Source: Natronincola peptidivorans (GTDB taxonomy: Bacteria > Bacillota > Clostridia > Peptostreptococcales > Natronincolaceae). From it: DNA of 64,000 nucleotides. Both the position numbers and the translations under genes were made by a program. The notes beneath the pieces were generated by a model. It was not told the DNA's origin and made no database searches. It saw only the letters and a program-made list of their open reading frames with translations. The stretch is from the NCBI RefSeq assembly GCF_900111615.1, contig NZ_FOHU01000004.1, positions 124,001 to 188,000 of the forward strand, read 5' to 3'. Below are positions 37,043-46,747 of this stretch, one piece after another. Positions within the stretch are counted from its first letter, which is position 1. Every line of letters starts with the position of its first letter.

Positions 37043-38191
37043 TTAGAATATTTCTAATCCAGCAACAAACATCAAGAAGTTTGGTAGACCATCTAATGAT
37101 TCAACCTGTACTTCTGTACCAGTTACTTCAGCTAAAACTTGGGCCATTTTTGCTTCGTCAAATTTATCAACTTGCCCTTGTGCATAAAGTACGCCGTATT
37201 CTACACCAGCTTCAACCATCGCCATACTTGCAGGTACTGCCCAGCTAGCCATTCTTCCAGTGTTGTCACCCTCTGCAACCTTAGCTCTAATTTGTGCTAA
37301 CATAAAATCAACATCCCCAGCTTTATCAGCAGGAATTTCGATTCCGAAAGCTCCAGGATATGCATGGTATGGACTTGGACAACATTGCTCTGTATAAATA
37401 GCACCTTCATTCATAATAGAACGAATCATTGGTTCCATCATAGCACAGTTAGTTCCAAAGAAAACCGTGTCTTTTCCTAAAGCTGCAACTTGTCTTGGAA
37501 TATCTTCTAAAATGAATTGTTGTGTTCCAGGTATACCTGCATCACCAGTTGGATCTGGAGCATCTACTTCTACAAAGTTCATTCCTAACTCTGCAGCAGT
37601 ATTTTTCATAATATCTCTACGTTGAGATAAAAGCTCATAAGACATATGTCTTGGGAAGGAATAATGAACAAATGTTTCTGCACCCATTTTTTGAGCATCT
37701 TCTACAATACTTCTACCACGGGTTAATTGGTCAACATCTAAAACAATATCAGCACGAGCTGTTATTAGATCTGGATCTTCATGTGGGTTTCCAACTATAA
37801 ATGCAATATCATCTCTAGTTTCTTTGATTCTATCAATTGCTGCCGCAGTTCCTGGAACCGCTTGAACTACGATGATAGCTTTAACCTCTGGATCTGCTGC
37901 TAAAGCAACGATTTGAGCGATAGTAGTTTCTTGTTCCTGCATAAATCTGTCAGGATATGTAACGTGTCTGATTACATCTGCCCCATATTTTGCTACCATT
38001 TTCTCTGCAGCACGGAATTCCTCTTCATTTTGAGAAACAGTTGAAGTTGCTAAACCGATTTTAAAACCTAAGCCCGCATCTGCTTCTTCTGCATCACTAC
38101 CTGTATCTGCTGGTGCATCATTTGATCCACAACCAACTAAACTAAATACTAATAAAGCAATCATCAACAAAGCTAATAGCTTTTTAAACAC
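37043..38191 (-). CDS. DUF3798 substrate-binding lipoprotein
   Basis: A 382-residue extracytoplasmic protein; the signal peptide ends in SLVGC with the lipidated cysteine at residue 21, then a low-complexity acidic linker. The body, with ADPEVKAIIVVQAVPGTAAAI and FGTNCAMMEPMIRSI, fits the DUF3798 family, a periplasmic-binding-protein-like fold. Start GTG after GGGGGAG. As first gene of the operon with an RbsA-type ATPase and two permeases it is surely the binding protein; the ligand is unknown. Confidence 0.85.
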   Translation of the reverse strand: MFKKLLALLMIALLVFSLVGCGSNDAPADTGSDAEEADAGLGFKIGLATSTVSQNEEEFRAAEKMVAKYGADVIRHVTYPDRFMQEQETTIAQIVALAADPEVKAIIVVQAVPGTAAAIDRIKETRDDIAFIVGNPHEDPDLITARADIVLDVDQLTRGRSIVEDAQKMGAETFVHYSFPRHMSYELLSQRRDIMKNTAAELGMNFVEVDAPDPTGDAGIPGTQQFILEDIPRQVAALGKDTVFFGTNCAMMEPMIRSIMNEGAIYTEQCCPSPYHAYPGAFGIEIPADKAGDVDFMLAQIRAKVAEGDNTGRMASWAVPASMAMVEAGVEYGVLYAQGQVDKFDEAKMAQVLAEVTGTEVQVESLDGLPNFLMFVAGLEIF

Positions 38192-38684
38192 AAAAACTCC
38201 CCCTTAATAAAAGTTATTATCAGTTTATCTTGTTATTTGTTACAATACTCTGTTCTTTTTTCACTCCTCTCTATTTTGTCTTTATAAGTTTAAATAACCT
38301 AAAACTTTTAGTAAATACTGCTTTAAGCTATTAAAAACTACCATTTCCAATAAAACAAAAGAGGTCGAGGTTTTATTTCTAGAAAACACATTACATATAT
38401 TGTAAAAATTGTATAATTTTTCACTTGAATCGAAAAAATATACACAGAAAACTCTACTGAATGATATACATCGCTAGAAATAAACCTTTGTCTGTTTTTC
38501 TGCGTTATTCGTTTGATATATGGATTATTTTTATAAATTTTTATGTAAATTTATAAACCTTTCCCTACATCAAAATGTGCCAAATAACACACCTGTGTAT
38601 TATTTGACACCGACCTTTTGTTTATAGTTTAACTTATAGAAGCAAAAAAATCAATAAAAAATTTTGAAAACTTAAAATTTTTTA
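38192..38684. other. Upstream region of the DUF3798 transporter operon
   Basis: A 493-base AT-rich gap. A possible promoter is TTGTAA, 18 bases, GATAAT (minus strand, 38216-38245). Words AGGTTTTATTTCTAG (38368) and CTAGAAATAAACCT (38474) are inverted copies about 100 bases apart. A 34-base palindrome lies near the flavoprotein gene. No riboswitch was recognised. Confidence 0.4.
38577..38610. other. Palindrome beyond the COG2509 gene
   Basis: Arms GTGCCAAATAACACA and TGTGTATTATTTGACAC pair with one mismatch and one bulge across a CC centre. Neither strand has a T-run after it. It could end the COG2509 transcript or be an operator. Confidence 0.4.
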
Positions 38685-40277
38685 CTATCTAAATATACAA
38701 CCTTCCGCTACAGCTTCTGCTGCTTTTATACCATCTACTGCTGCTGAAATAATCCCTCCTGCGTAACCAGCTCCTTCTCCAGTAGGATACAAGCCTTTAA
38801 TATTGCTTTCATAGCCTTTATCCCTTTGTATCCGAATAGGGGAGGAACTTCTTGTTTCAATTGCTGTCATAACAGCATCCCCCAACTGAAATCCGTGGAG
38901 CTTACTATCAAGGGCTACAATAGCCTCCTTCATAGCCGCTGCTACAAACCCAGGAAGACATTGTCTTAAATCCGTTGGAGTAACTCCAGGCATATAAGAG
39001 GGATGCACCTTTCCTAGCTGCAGCGAAGGCTGGTCCTTTAAAAAATCCTTCACCAGCTGCACTGGTGCCCAATAATTCCCTCCACCTAGTACAAAGGCTT
39101 TTTCCTCCCATTTTCTTTGAAAGTGCATTCCTGCCAAAGGATAATGACTTTCAAAATCTTTAAGGTCTACACCTACCAGCAAGGCGCTGTTGGCATTTTC
39201 TTTATCTCTAGCATACTCACTCATGCCATTGGTAACAACTCTACCCTCTTCTGAAGCAGCCGCTACCACCTGGCCCCCGGGACACATGCAAAAAGTATAG
39301 ACAGAGGCACCATTTTTGCAATGATAAGCCATTTTGTAGTCTGCAGCCCCCAGCTTAGGATTCTTTGCGTATTCACCATATTGAGCAATATCTATCAGAC
39401 TTTGCGGATGCTCAATCCTTACGCCAATAGAAAAGGGTTTTTGATGAATTTCTACTTGGTTTTTATGCAGCATTTCAAATGTATCTCTTGCACTATGTCC
39501 AATAGCCAATATTACTTTATCTGTCTCAATAGTATCCTTCTCATTAACAATAACTCCCTTTACAGAGCCCTTATGTATCATAATATCTGTTACTTTTTTG
39601 TCAAACAATACTTTCCCGCCAAGGCTAATAATCTCTTTCCTAATATTTTTTACTACATCTCTTAGAATATCTGTGCCGATATGAGGCTTACTGCTATACA
39701 TGATTTCTGGCGGTCCTCCAGCCTTCACCAATTCCTCCAGTATCTTTCTGCATCGAATATCCTTTATCTGCGTGGTCAGCTTGCCATCAGAAAAAGTACC
39801 GGCTCCCCCTTCACCAAATTGAACATTGGATTCTGTGTTTAGCTGTCCCTTTTCCCAAAACACATGGATATCCTTTGCTCTATGATCTACATCTTTGCCT
39901 CTTTCCAGCAAAATAGGTCCGTATCCCATTTGTGCCAGTATCAAGCCTGCAAATAATCCTGCTGGGCCTGTGCCTATAATAACTGGTGGAGCTTGCAGCT
40001 TATGGGTACCCTTCTTCACATACTTATATTCCATATCCGGCGTTAAAGAAATTTTCTTATCCTTGATCCTTTTCAACACCTTATCTTGATTTTTCACTTC
40101 TACATCAACAGTATATACAAAGGCAACCCTATCTTTTCTTCTTGCATCAATAGATTTTTTATAAATACTGTAGTCCCCTAAGTCCTCTTCTCTAATCCTT
40201 AGCTTCTTTAATATTGTATTTTTAAGCTCAGATTCCGATTGATTAATTGCTAGTTTGATATCTGGAACACGTATCAT
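38685..40277 (-). CDS. FAD-dependent dehydrogenase (COG2509 family)
   Basis: A 530-residue flavoprotein. The FAD motif is GTGPAGLFAGLILAQMG near residue 100, after an N-terminal domain of about 95 residues; FGEGGAGTFSDGKL and the C-terminal YPTGEGAGYAGGIISAAVDG are family signatures. The physiological substrate of this widespread family is not known. It lies 25 bases after the flavoprotein gene at 40303, so the two are probably co-transcribed. Confidence 0.85.
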   Translation of the reverse strand: MIRVPDIKLAINQSESELKNTILKKLRIREEDLGDYSIYKKSIDARRKDRVAFVYTVDVEVKNQDKVLKRIKDKKISLTPDMEYKYVKKGTHKLQAPPVIIGTGPAGLFAGLILAQMGYGPILLERGKDVDHRAKDIHVFWEKGQLNTESNVQFGEGGAGTFSDGKLTTQIKDIRCRKILEELVKAGGPPEIMYSSKPHIGTDILRDVVKNIRKEIISLGGKVLFDKKVTDIMIHKGSVKGVIVNEKDTIETDKVILAIGHSARDTFEMLHKNQVEIHQKPFSIGVRIEHPQSLIDIAQYGEYAKNPKLGAADYKMAYHCKNGASVYTFCMCPGGQVVAAASEEGRVVTNGMSEYARDKENANSALLVGVDLKDFESHYPLAGMHFQRKWEEKAFVLGGGNYWAPVQLVKDFLKDQPSLQLGKVHPSYMPGVTPTDLRQCLPGFVAAAMKEAIVALDSKLHGFQLGDAVMTAIETRSSSPIRIQRDKGYESNIKGLYPTGEGAGYAGGIISAAVDGIKAAEAVAEGCIFR

Positions 40278-40302
40278 GCGGTTATACTCCCTTCAATATC
40301 CT

Positions 40303-41541
40303 TTATAATAAAGTAGCAGCTTCTCCTGCAATATATCCAGAGGACCATGCCCATTGTAGGTTAAATCCTCCGCAGTCTCCATCAATATCTACGATTTCAC
40401 CAGCAAAATACAATCCTGGAATTAATTTTGATTCCATTGTTTTTGCATCAATATCTTCTACGTCCAGGCCACCAGCTGTTGTTTGCGCATTTCTCCAGGA
40501 TTGAGTATCCACAATCTCTATTCTCCACTGCTTTAATTGGTCAACAATCTTTTCTATTTCATCAATAGATATTGTCTCACACTTTTTTTGTGGATTTTTT
40601 ATACCAGCTTCTTTTAAAACAACAGGTATGAGTCTTTTATTTAGCAATCCAATAAAACTAAAATCCAATGCCTTCTGAGGCTGATAGCCTAATCGTATCT
40701 GCAGCATTTCCAGTAGCTCCTCCCACTGTAGGTGAGGGAACATATCCAGCTGAATATAGAGCTTTTTCTTATTCTTTAATCCTTCAGCCGCCTTACGACT
40801 GAGCTGTAATATTGGTGGTCCCGAAATGCCATAATCAGTAAATAGGATTTCTCCTGCTTCCTTTCGAAGAATGCTCTCTTCACCTATGATGGCCGCCTCA
40901 CCAATAAATTTTACCCCTTTTAATGCCTTTAGAAAAGGTGCTTTGAGCTTTAGCTGTACTAAGGCAGGAATGGTTTCTATCACTCTATGGCCTAAGGACT
41001 TAGCTAATAGATAGCCATTTCCGTCAGAACCCAATTGAGGGCTGGCCTTTCCCCCTGTGGTTAGAATCACCTTGTCTCCCTCGATGGTCTGTTTATCTTT
41101 TAATATAAGCTTAAAGCCTTTGTCTTTGGCTTGTATACTGACGACTTCAGAATTGCATTGCTCCTTAATGTCTAATTCTTCAATTTCATACCTTAAGACA
41201 TCTAACACACTGGCGGCCTGATCTGACATTGGAAAAACCTTTCCACCCTCTTCTATTTTATGAGCTATACCTAAATACTCAAAAAAGCTTATTGTTTGTT
41301 CTACATCAAAGGATTGTAGAATTCCCTGTGCAAATCGTACATTTTCTCCATGAAAAAATTTAAGGTCCATATTTATATTGGTAAAATTACATCTGCCGTT
41401 TCCTGTGGCTAGAATCTTTTTGCCTACTCTATCTAGTTTCTCTATAATAGTAACCTTTGCACCGTTTCTTCCAGCTGCAATAGCAGCCGTCAATCCTGCC
41501 GCTCCTCCACCTATCACTAACACATGAAGATTTTTGATCAT
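40303..41541 (-). CDS. NAD(P)/FAD-dependent oxidoreductase (HI0933/BaiN family)
   Basis: Flavoprotein of 412 residues with GGGAAGLTAAIAAGRNG near the start, then GNGRCNFTN, LTTGGKASPQLGSDG and the C-terminal GEIVDIDGDCGGFNLQWAWSSG, all typical of the HI0933 family. Members include BaiN-like enzymes, but a bile acid role cannot be read from sequence. Confidence 0.87.
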   Translation of the reverse strand: MIKNLHVLVIGGGAAGLTAAIAAGRNGAKVTIIEKLDRVGKKILATGNGRCNFTNINMDLKFFHGENVRFAQGILQSFDVEQTISFFEYLGIAHKIEEGGKVFPMSDQAASVLDVLRYEIEELDIKEQCNSEVVSIQAKDKGFKLILKDKQTIEGDKVILTTGGKASPQLGSDGNGYLLAKSLGHRVIETIPALVQLKLKAPFLKALKGVKFIGEAAIIGEESILRKEAGEILFTDYGISGPPILQLSRKAAEGLKNKKKLYIQLDMFPHLQWEELLEMLQIRLGYQPQKALDFSFIGLLNKRLIPVVLKEAGIKNPQKKCETISIDEIEKIVDQLKQWRIEIVDTQSWRNAQTTAGGLDVEDIDAKTMESKLIPGLYFAGEIVDIDGDCGGFNLQWAWSSGYIAGEAATLL

Positions 41542-41756
41542 CTTTTGTAGCCCCTTTTCTATTTCTTTATGTTATTATTCTATCATTTTTTATAAAATTT
41601 AATAGCTTAGCAACAAAAAACAGGAGAAAAATTCCTATTCTCATTATAATAAAAATCTTTCTCCAGCTAATCATTTAATTTTATTGTATGCTTAATCTAG
41701 TCCTATACCTTGTTTTTTTAATGAATTCCTTCATATGAGGTCTCTAGCTTTCTTAA

Positions 41757-42077
41757 TTAGAGGTTCATTATCTCTCTTATTGCATAAATAAGTATATAAA
41801 TCACTAAAATAATGCTAATTGCTATGATCACTTTACTGAGCCAAGCGATGCTAAAAGTAATCATTATCGCCTTAAGCAAGAATATCACTGATAAAGTCAA
41901 CATAACTATGCCAGTAAAGCGATACTCCGCTTTGGTTTTCATTCTTTTTCTCTCTTCTGGTTTTGCTAACATATAAAAAGTAGTAGGTATGGGACCTTTT
42001 TCTTGAAATAAAAATACTGAATATATAAACAAACCTATGGCAGCAACAGCTATGAATACCGCCAAAAATATTTCCAT
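41757..42077 (-). CDS. Small membrane protein
   Basis: 106 residues with three hydrophobic segments (about 3-24, 50-70 and 78-100) joined by a basic loop RKRMKTKAEYR. I do not recognise a family beyond a DUF3784-like general pattern. It begins on the base after the serine hydrolase stop codon, so the two are translated together. Confidence 0.65.
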   Translation of the reverse strand: MEIFLAVFIAVAAIGLFIYSVFLFQEKGPIPTTFYMLAKPEERKRMKTKAEYRFTGIVMLTLSVIFLLKAIMITFSIAWLSKVIIAISIILVIYILIYAIREIMNL

Positions 42078-43298
42078 TTATATTCTCCTCCCCTCATATG
42101 TCAGTTCCACTACATTTTGGGTAATGTTTTCTAACACATTAGGCCACCAGTCAACCTTGCCTGATTCAATTCCATTTCGTAAAATAACTATATTGTTTTG
42201 TGGAGATACATAGAGAAACTGGCCATGTTTCCCAGCAGCAAAGTAATCATATGCCCCCTGCTTCTTCTCAATGGAGTACCACATATATTGATATCCTGCA
42301 CCTGTATTCTCTAAAAATGTGTTTTTATATTCTTGTTCTTCAAGTGGAAATTCTGCTATTGTAGATTTATATATCCAATCTTCGCTAATAATATCTTCAC
42401 CATTCCATTTGCCCATATGTAAAAGCATACTTCCAATCTTAGCAAAATCTATGCTGCAAAAATTTAACCCACTCTCCATCTTTTCAAACTCATTCTTATG
42501 ACTATCAAGGCTCCATGAGGCATCATACTCTGATCCGATTTTTTTCCACAATTTTTCTTCTAAGAAGCTGGATACCCTCTGACCTGTACTTCTCTCCAGA
42601 ATAATGCCTAACAAAAGAGGATGATAATTATTGTAAAGAAAATTTCCTTGATACTCTTTATCAATTCTTATATGGTCCATTGCTAATTCTCTTAGATTTG
42701 GCATGTAATATGTCTTGGCATCGTCACCAAACCACAAAGAACCTTCTTTATACCTTATTTTTGATCTCATCATTAACAAATCTTCTATCGTTATTTCTTC
42801 CATGGGAGTATTTTTAAACTCATGTATATATTCTGCAATGGATTGTTTTTCGTTTTTTATAAATCCTTCATCAATTGCAATCCCTATCAGAAGAGATACG
42901 ATTGATTTAACGGAAGAAAAAGATGTGTTTATTGAATCTCGGCTATATCCATTATAATACTGTTCAAATACTACTTTGTCATTATGGATAACAATAAATG
43001 ATGTAGTTTTTGTATTTTCTAAAAAAATATTTAGTTTTTCTTTTCTGTCTTCGCCGTTGTATCTATAGTGAACTACTTCCTCTCCTAGGCCATCCATTAT
43101 TTCACTCTCATAATAATATGGTTCTATGCTGGATTGTATAATTTTCTCAGGGAATATTTTATAATCATTTACATCAGAATCTCTATACCTTAGTATCCTA
43201 TACATGTATTCAGGAGAGTATCTTACTATGGAAAACATTAAAATAGCAACAATTATTCCACCTAAAAAAATAGATAAATATGTTATATTCTTTTTCAA
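42078..43298 (-). CDS. Serine hydrolase, beta-lactamase/penicillin-binding-protein family
   Basis: 406 residues with an N-terminal membrane anchor (about 5-26), so the catalytic part is outside. The nucleophile motif SxxK is S128-V-K131 in SFSSVKSIVS; the tyrosine motif is in FLYNNYHPLLLG; the third motif is KHG in AAGKHGQFLYVS. These belong to the class C beta-lactamase-like (AmpH/esterase) fold. Activity could be peptidase or esterase. Not obviously a resistance gene. Confidence 0.85.
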   Translation of the reverse strand: MKKNITYLSIFLGGIIVAILMFSIVRYSPEYMYRILRYRDSDVNDYKIFPEKIIQSSIEPYYYESEIMDGLGEEVVHYRYNGEDRKEKLNIFLENTKTTSFIVIHNDKVVFEQYYNGYSRDSINTSFSSVKSIVSLLIGIAIDEGFIKNEKQSIAEYIHEFKNTPMEEITIEDLLMMRSKIRYKEGSLWFGDDAKTYYMPNLRELAMDHIRIDKEYQGNFLYNNYHPLLLGIILERSTGQRVSSFLEEKLWKKIGSEYDASWSLDSHKNEFEKMESGLNFCSIDFAKIGSMLLHMGKWNGEDIISEDWIYKSTIAEFPLEEQEYKNTFLENTGAGYQYMWYSIEKKQGAYDYFAAGKHGQFLYVSPQNNIVILRNGIESGKVDWWPNVLENITQNVVELTYEGRRI

Positions 43299-43395
43299 AT
43301 GACCTACTCCTCACTAATTTTGTATTTCAGCTTCAAAATGAACTGCTTTTATCTCGGCTAGTCTCGGGAATACTCTAATGATTGATGTCCCAGCA

Positions 43396-44295
43396 TTATT
43401 TATTATTGAAAAGTGATAATTGAATATTATCTGATTGCATTAGTTTATCTTTCATTGGCTTTGAATAGCTGCTAGAAAGATTATATTTAGCTTTCAGTTC
43501 ATTTACCATCACATACAGTTTATCCTTATATTCCTTGCTTGCACCACCTGTTTTGTATAGCGTTTGCAATGGTTCATGTAAATTTGGAAATTCCCGTTTT
43601 ATAAAATCTAAGAATACTACCCTTGTTTTTCCTCTCAAATAAAGCGTTCCTGGTAGAACATAATCCACCTGACACTCTCTTGCATGAGAATACAAAGAAT
43701 TTACATTATCTCGATCATCTGTAAGATAGGGGATAATAGGCATAAAATGCAGTCCCGTGGAAGCATTTGTTTTTGCGAACTCTTTTAACATTCTAAATCT
43801 TTTTACAGATTCCACGCCATTTGGCTCTAACTTTCTGCGAATGTCTTCATTCATACATGTAATTGTTGCAGCAACATTGACATAGGTGATGTTGGCAAGC
43901 TCTGCAATTAAATCATAATCCCTCAAAATCAAATCTGATTTTGTAGAAATTATACAGGGGGTTTTATATTTTATCATCAATCGCAAAATATCAGGCATCA
44001 ATTTGTATTGTGCTTCTATAATCTGATAGCTGTCTGTTACACCCCCAATATTGACGACTTCTCTTTCCCAAGAAGAACTGCTTAGTTGTTTTTCCAATTC
44101 CTCTATAATATTAATCTTTACATATATATCACTAAAATATTGCTGGGAATCTAAATACTGATGTGAATACATGGCATAACAATATTTACACCCATGCTCA
44201 CAACCACGATATATATTCAAATCCCATGAAAATGGTATTTTTCTCTTTAACTTCTTAAGGGCTATCGAACATTGCATTTCTCTATAATTTGCCAT
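43396..44295 (-). CDS. Radical SAM protein, SplB-like
   Basis: 299 residues with a radical SAM cluster at C32, C36, C39 (CEHGCKYCY) and no second cysteine-rich cluster. The order NIYRGCEHGCKYCYA followed by a NIGGVTDSYQ segment fits the Rv2578c/SPL-like group, which contains spore photoproduct lyase relatives of mostly unknown function. It lacks the full SplB length and active-site cysteine region, so it is not called SplB. Confidence 0.8.
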   Translation of the reverse strand: MANYREMQCSIALKKLKRKIPFSWDLNIYRGCEHGCKYCYAMYSHQYLDSQQYFSDIYVKINIIEELEKQLSSSSWEREVVNIGGVTDSYQIIEAQYKLMPDILRLMIKYKTPCIISTKSDLILRDYDLIAELANITYVNVAATITCMNEDIRRKLEPNGVESVKRFRMLKEFAKTNASTGLHFMPIIPYLTDDRDNVNSLYSHARECQVDYVLPGTLYLRGKTRVVFLDFIKREFPNLHEPLQTLYKTGGASKEYKDKLYVMVNELKAKYNLSSSYSKPMKDKLMQSDNIQLSLFNNK

Positions 44296-44743
44296 TGCTT
44301 AACCTCTCTCTTATAAATGATTCATATATTTTTTTTTTATTTTCTAATGCTTATTTTAGATATTTTAATCACCTTTTTTGCGCACCTTGCCTTCCCTAGG
44401 ATGGCAAATAATCATTTTTCTGCACATAATTCATTAACTACGTTATTATAATTATAACAAAAATTTACAGAAACACTATGAGAAAGCTTCAATTTTTTCC
44501 TAATTTTTACACATATTTTTTCAACTATTTAGTAATATAATAAACTCATTGCATCAAAAAAAAATGCATACAATTTTTCATGTAATTTTTGAGCCTATTT
44601 ACATTATTCATTATATTTATCGTTGAAATTAAAAAAAATAACTACTGGCAAAATGAGTAGTTATTTTAAAAGTAAAATCTTATGTAATTTTTAGTTTTGC
44701 ACCTCTGAAATGAACCCGTTGATATGCAGTTGAGATTTTGTTT
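44296..44743. other. Intergenic region between ahbB and the radical SAM gene
   Basis: A 448-base very AT-rich gap. It holds the ahbB terminator at its right end; apart from that only AT tracts, a TGCAT-A9-ATGCA-like dyad near 44550 and no recognisable promoter, RNA or small gene. Confidence 0.4.
44635..44667 (-). terminator. Terminator of the ahb operon
   Basis: Stem AAAATAACTACT / AGTAGTTATTTT with a nine-base loop, followed on the minus strand by a run of T. Confidence 0.8.
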
Positions 44744-45220
44744 TTAATTTTCACAAAAATATTTCATACTGGTTTTTTTAAGCTCTTCACTACTAAACAG
44801 CAGTTCATAGTTTTTTACTTCTATTGTTTTAGAAAGCTTATCTGCTATTTGATAGCAGTCCTCTTTACTACCTCCGTGTACCATGGTAAATAGATTATAG
44901 GGCCAGGCTGGATAGGTGGGTCTTTCATAGCAGTGGGTTACCTCTGAAAAAGCCGCCATCTGTGTTCCTATGTCTTTTGTCTTATGAGCCTCAACCTCCC
45001 ATACCACCATAGCATTGGCGGTAAAGCCTGCTTTTCTATGCCTTAGTACTGCTCCAAATCTTCTTATGATACCTGCTTCTAGATACATTTGGATTTTTTC
45101 TAAAAGCTCTTCTTCTTTGATATTTATTTTTTCTGCTATCTCTTTATAGGGTTCAGGTGAATCAGGTAAATCCTCCTGCAGTTCTTTGATGATTTTTTTA
45201 TCTAGGTCTGTTATCTCCAC
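44744..45220 (-). CDS. ahbB: Siroheme decarboxylase subunit beta
   Basis: Lrp/AsnC-like protein of about 158 residues. With AhbA it removes two acetate carboxyls from siroheme to give 12,18-didecarboxysiroheme. The helix-turn-helix-like N-terminus (LDKKIIKELQEDLPDSPEPYKEIAE) is followed by GIIRRFGAVLRHRKAGF, the haem-pocket word of the family. The start is put at GTG because GAGGTG lies five bases upstream; an ATG nine codons earlier is the alternative. Neighbouring ahbA, C and D support the assignment. Confidence 0.85.
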   Translation of the reverse strand: MEITDLDKKIIKELQEDLPDSPEPYKEIAEKINIKEEELLEKIQMYLEAGIIRRFGAVLRHRKAGFTANAMVVWEVEAHKTKDIGTQMAAFSEVTHCYERPTYPAWPYNLFTMVHGGSKEDCYQIADKLSKTIEVKNYELLFSSEELKKTSMKYFCEN

Positions 45221-45263
45221 TACGTCACCTCTTTCCACAGCTTTCATCTTTCATATACTGGTT

Positions 45264-45746
45264 TTATATACTTGTCTCTGCTGCTTCTTTTTTGGAGCTT
45301 TCGAGATTGAACTGAACATTAATTTTAAAGAAATCTACTGCTGGTAGATTCAACATCTTTTCTACTGGTGATTCTCTCTTTATATCCTGCAAGGTTTTCT
45401 CTAGATATTCTTCTGATGGTCCGATTAAGGTAAACCACATATTATACTGATGATCTCGTATATAGTTATGGGTTACTCCTGGGATAGCATTGATTCTATC
45501 GGCAGTCTCCTGTAGGTTTTCCTCTGCTACCTGTAAAGCACATAAGGTACTATGGTAGCCTAATTTCCTAGAGTCAAAAACCCCTCCTATTCTCCGAATA
45601 ATTCCAGTTTCTTTTAAATGCTTTACTCTATCCATTACTTCTTGTTCTGAGATTCCCAGTTTATCACCTATCTCTTTGTAGGGTCTACTATCAATGGGGA
45701 AGTCTTTTTGTATATGGGTTAGTATTCTTCTATCTAGGATGTCCAT
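45264..45746 (-). CDS. ahbA: Siroheme decarboxylase subunit alpha
   Basis: Lrp/AsnC-like partner of AhbB, about 160 residues. It starts MDILDRRILTHIQKDFPID; GIIRRIGGVFDSRKLGY carries the conserved motif, and HNYIRDHQYNMWFTL the AsnC-like ligand part. The start is the ATG preceded by GGGAG, which overlaps the end of ahbD by 13 bases. Confidence 0.87.
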   Translation of the reverse strand: MDILDRRILTHIQKDFPIDSRPYKEIGDKLGISEQEVMDRVKHLKETGIIRRIGGVFDSRKLGYHSTLCALQVAEENLQETADRINAIPGVTHNYIRDHQYNMWFTLIGPSEEYLEKTLQDIKRESPVEKMLNLPAVDFFKINVQFNLESSKKEAAETSI

Positions 45747-46747
45747 ACCGCTTCTACTCCCTCTCTTCCATGATATAAGCACCAGGGCTCCTCAGCCATA
45801 TAATCCCCATCATGATAGTAAGCGGCTCTGGCTCTACAGCCGCCGCAGCTTTTTTTGTATCTGCAGCTGCCGCAGCCACCGCTGTAATCCATCCTTCTCA
45901 AAGTTTTAAACACCTCGTTGTTTTTCCAAATTTCACTGAAGGGCGTTTCTCTTATATTGCCTATCTCCATATCCAGGTATGCACATGGCTGAACCCTTCC
46001 CTTTGGTCCTATGATACAATAGGAGGTTCCTGCCAAACAGCCCCTTTGAAATCGCAGGTCCATCCCCATTTCCTTTGCTATCCGCATGAACTGAGGAGCA
46101 CAGGTGGGTTTCAGCTCTATAGAAGTCTCCTGCTGTTTTTTCATAATTCGCTGCAGTACCTCTTCATACTCTTGTGCTCTTAAGGATCCCTTTTCTATGG
46201 TGGAAGCCCTTCCAGTAGGAACTAAAAAGAAAATATGATGCGCCACCGCACCAAGTTGTACTGCTTTATCCGTCAAAGCCTCCAGTTCCTGTTGGTTCCA
46301 GTCCATCACAGTTGTATGTATTTGAAACGGCAGGCCTGCGTCTTTACAATTTTTCATTCCTTCAATTGCTCCCTGCCAAGCTCCTTTATAGCATCTTAGG
46401 CTATCGTGTTTGTCAGGGTCTAAACTATCCAGACTAATGCCTATTCCCATCACACCTAGATGTTTAAGTTTTTTTGCTACGTCCTTTGTGATAAATGTGC
46501 CATTGGTACCAAATACTGGTCTTAGTCCTAGGTCCTTGGCATAGGCCGCCAGTTCAAAGATATCCTGCCTCATAAAGGGCTCACCACCACTAAAAATCAT
46601 TATTTTAAATCCTGCTTTAGCGATTTCCCTTAATAGATCTTTTCCTTCTTCTGTGCTTAACTCCTCCTCCACCTTTGCTCCTGCATCTCGATAGCAATGC
46701 TTACAAAGCATATTACATTGATTGGTGGTATTCCAAGATATGATCAT
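45734..46747 (-). CDS. ahbD: Heme synthase-type radical SAM protein (AhbD/NirJ2)
   Basis: Radical SAM/SPASM protein of 337 residues. Radical SAM cysteines are C11, C15, C18 (CNMLCKHCY); the C-terminal auxiliary cluster region has CGSCRYKKSCGGCRARA. Firmicute copies are annotated as NirJ2 or AhbD; AhbD oxidatively decarboxylates two propionates of iron-coproporphyrin III to give haem. The start is the ATG after GAGGAGG; the frame extends 37 codons further but without a ribosome site and into ahbC. Confidence 0.82.
   Translation of the reverse strand: MIISWNTTNQCNMLCKHCYRDAGAKVEEELSTEEGKDLLREIAKAGFKIMIFSGGEPFMRQDIFELAAYAKDLGLRPVFGTNGTFITKDVAKKLKHLGVMGIGISLDSLDPDKHDSLRCYKGAWQGAIEGMKNCKDAGLPFQIHTTVMDWNQQELEALTDKAVQLGAVAHHIFFLVPTGRASTIEKGSLRAQEYEEVLQRIMKKQQETSIELKPTCAPQFMRIAKEMGMDLRFQRGCLAGTSYCIIGPKGRVQPCAYLDMEIGNIRETPFSEIWKNNEVFKTLRRMDYSGGCGSCRYKKSCGGCRARAAYYHDGDYMAEEPWCLYHGREGVEAVWTS

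Noticed and set aside
38908-39111. 67-codon ORF on the same strand as the COG2509 gene.
   Set aside because: Fully inside that gene in another frame, whose own motifs are clear.
42078-43298. Possible beta-lactamase resistance gene.
   Set aside because: It has the SxxK fold motifs but also a membrane anchor, a KHG third motif and no class C omega-type features; general esterase/peptidase is the safer call.
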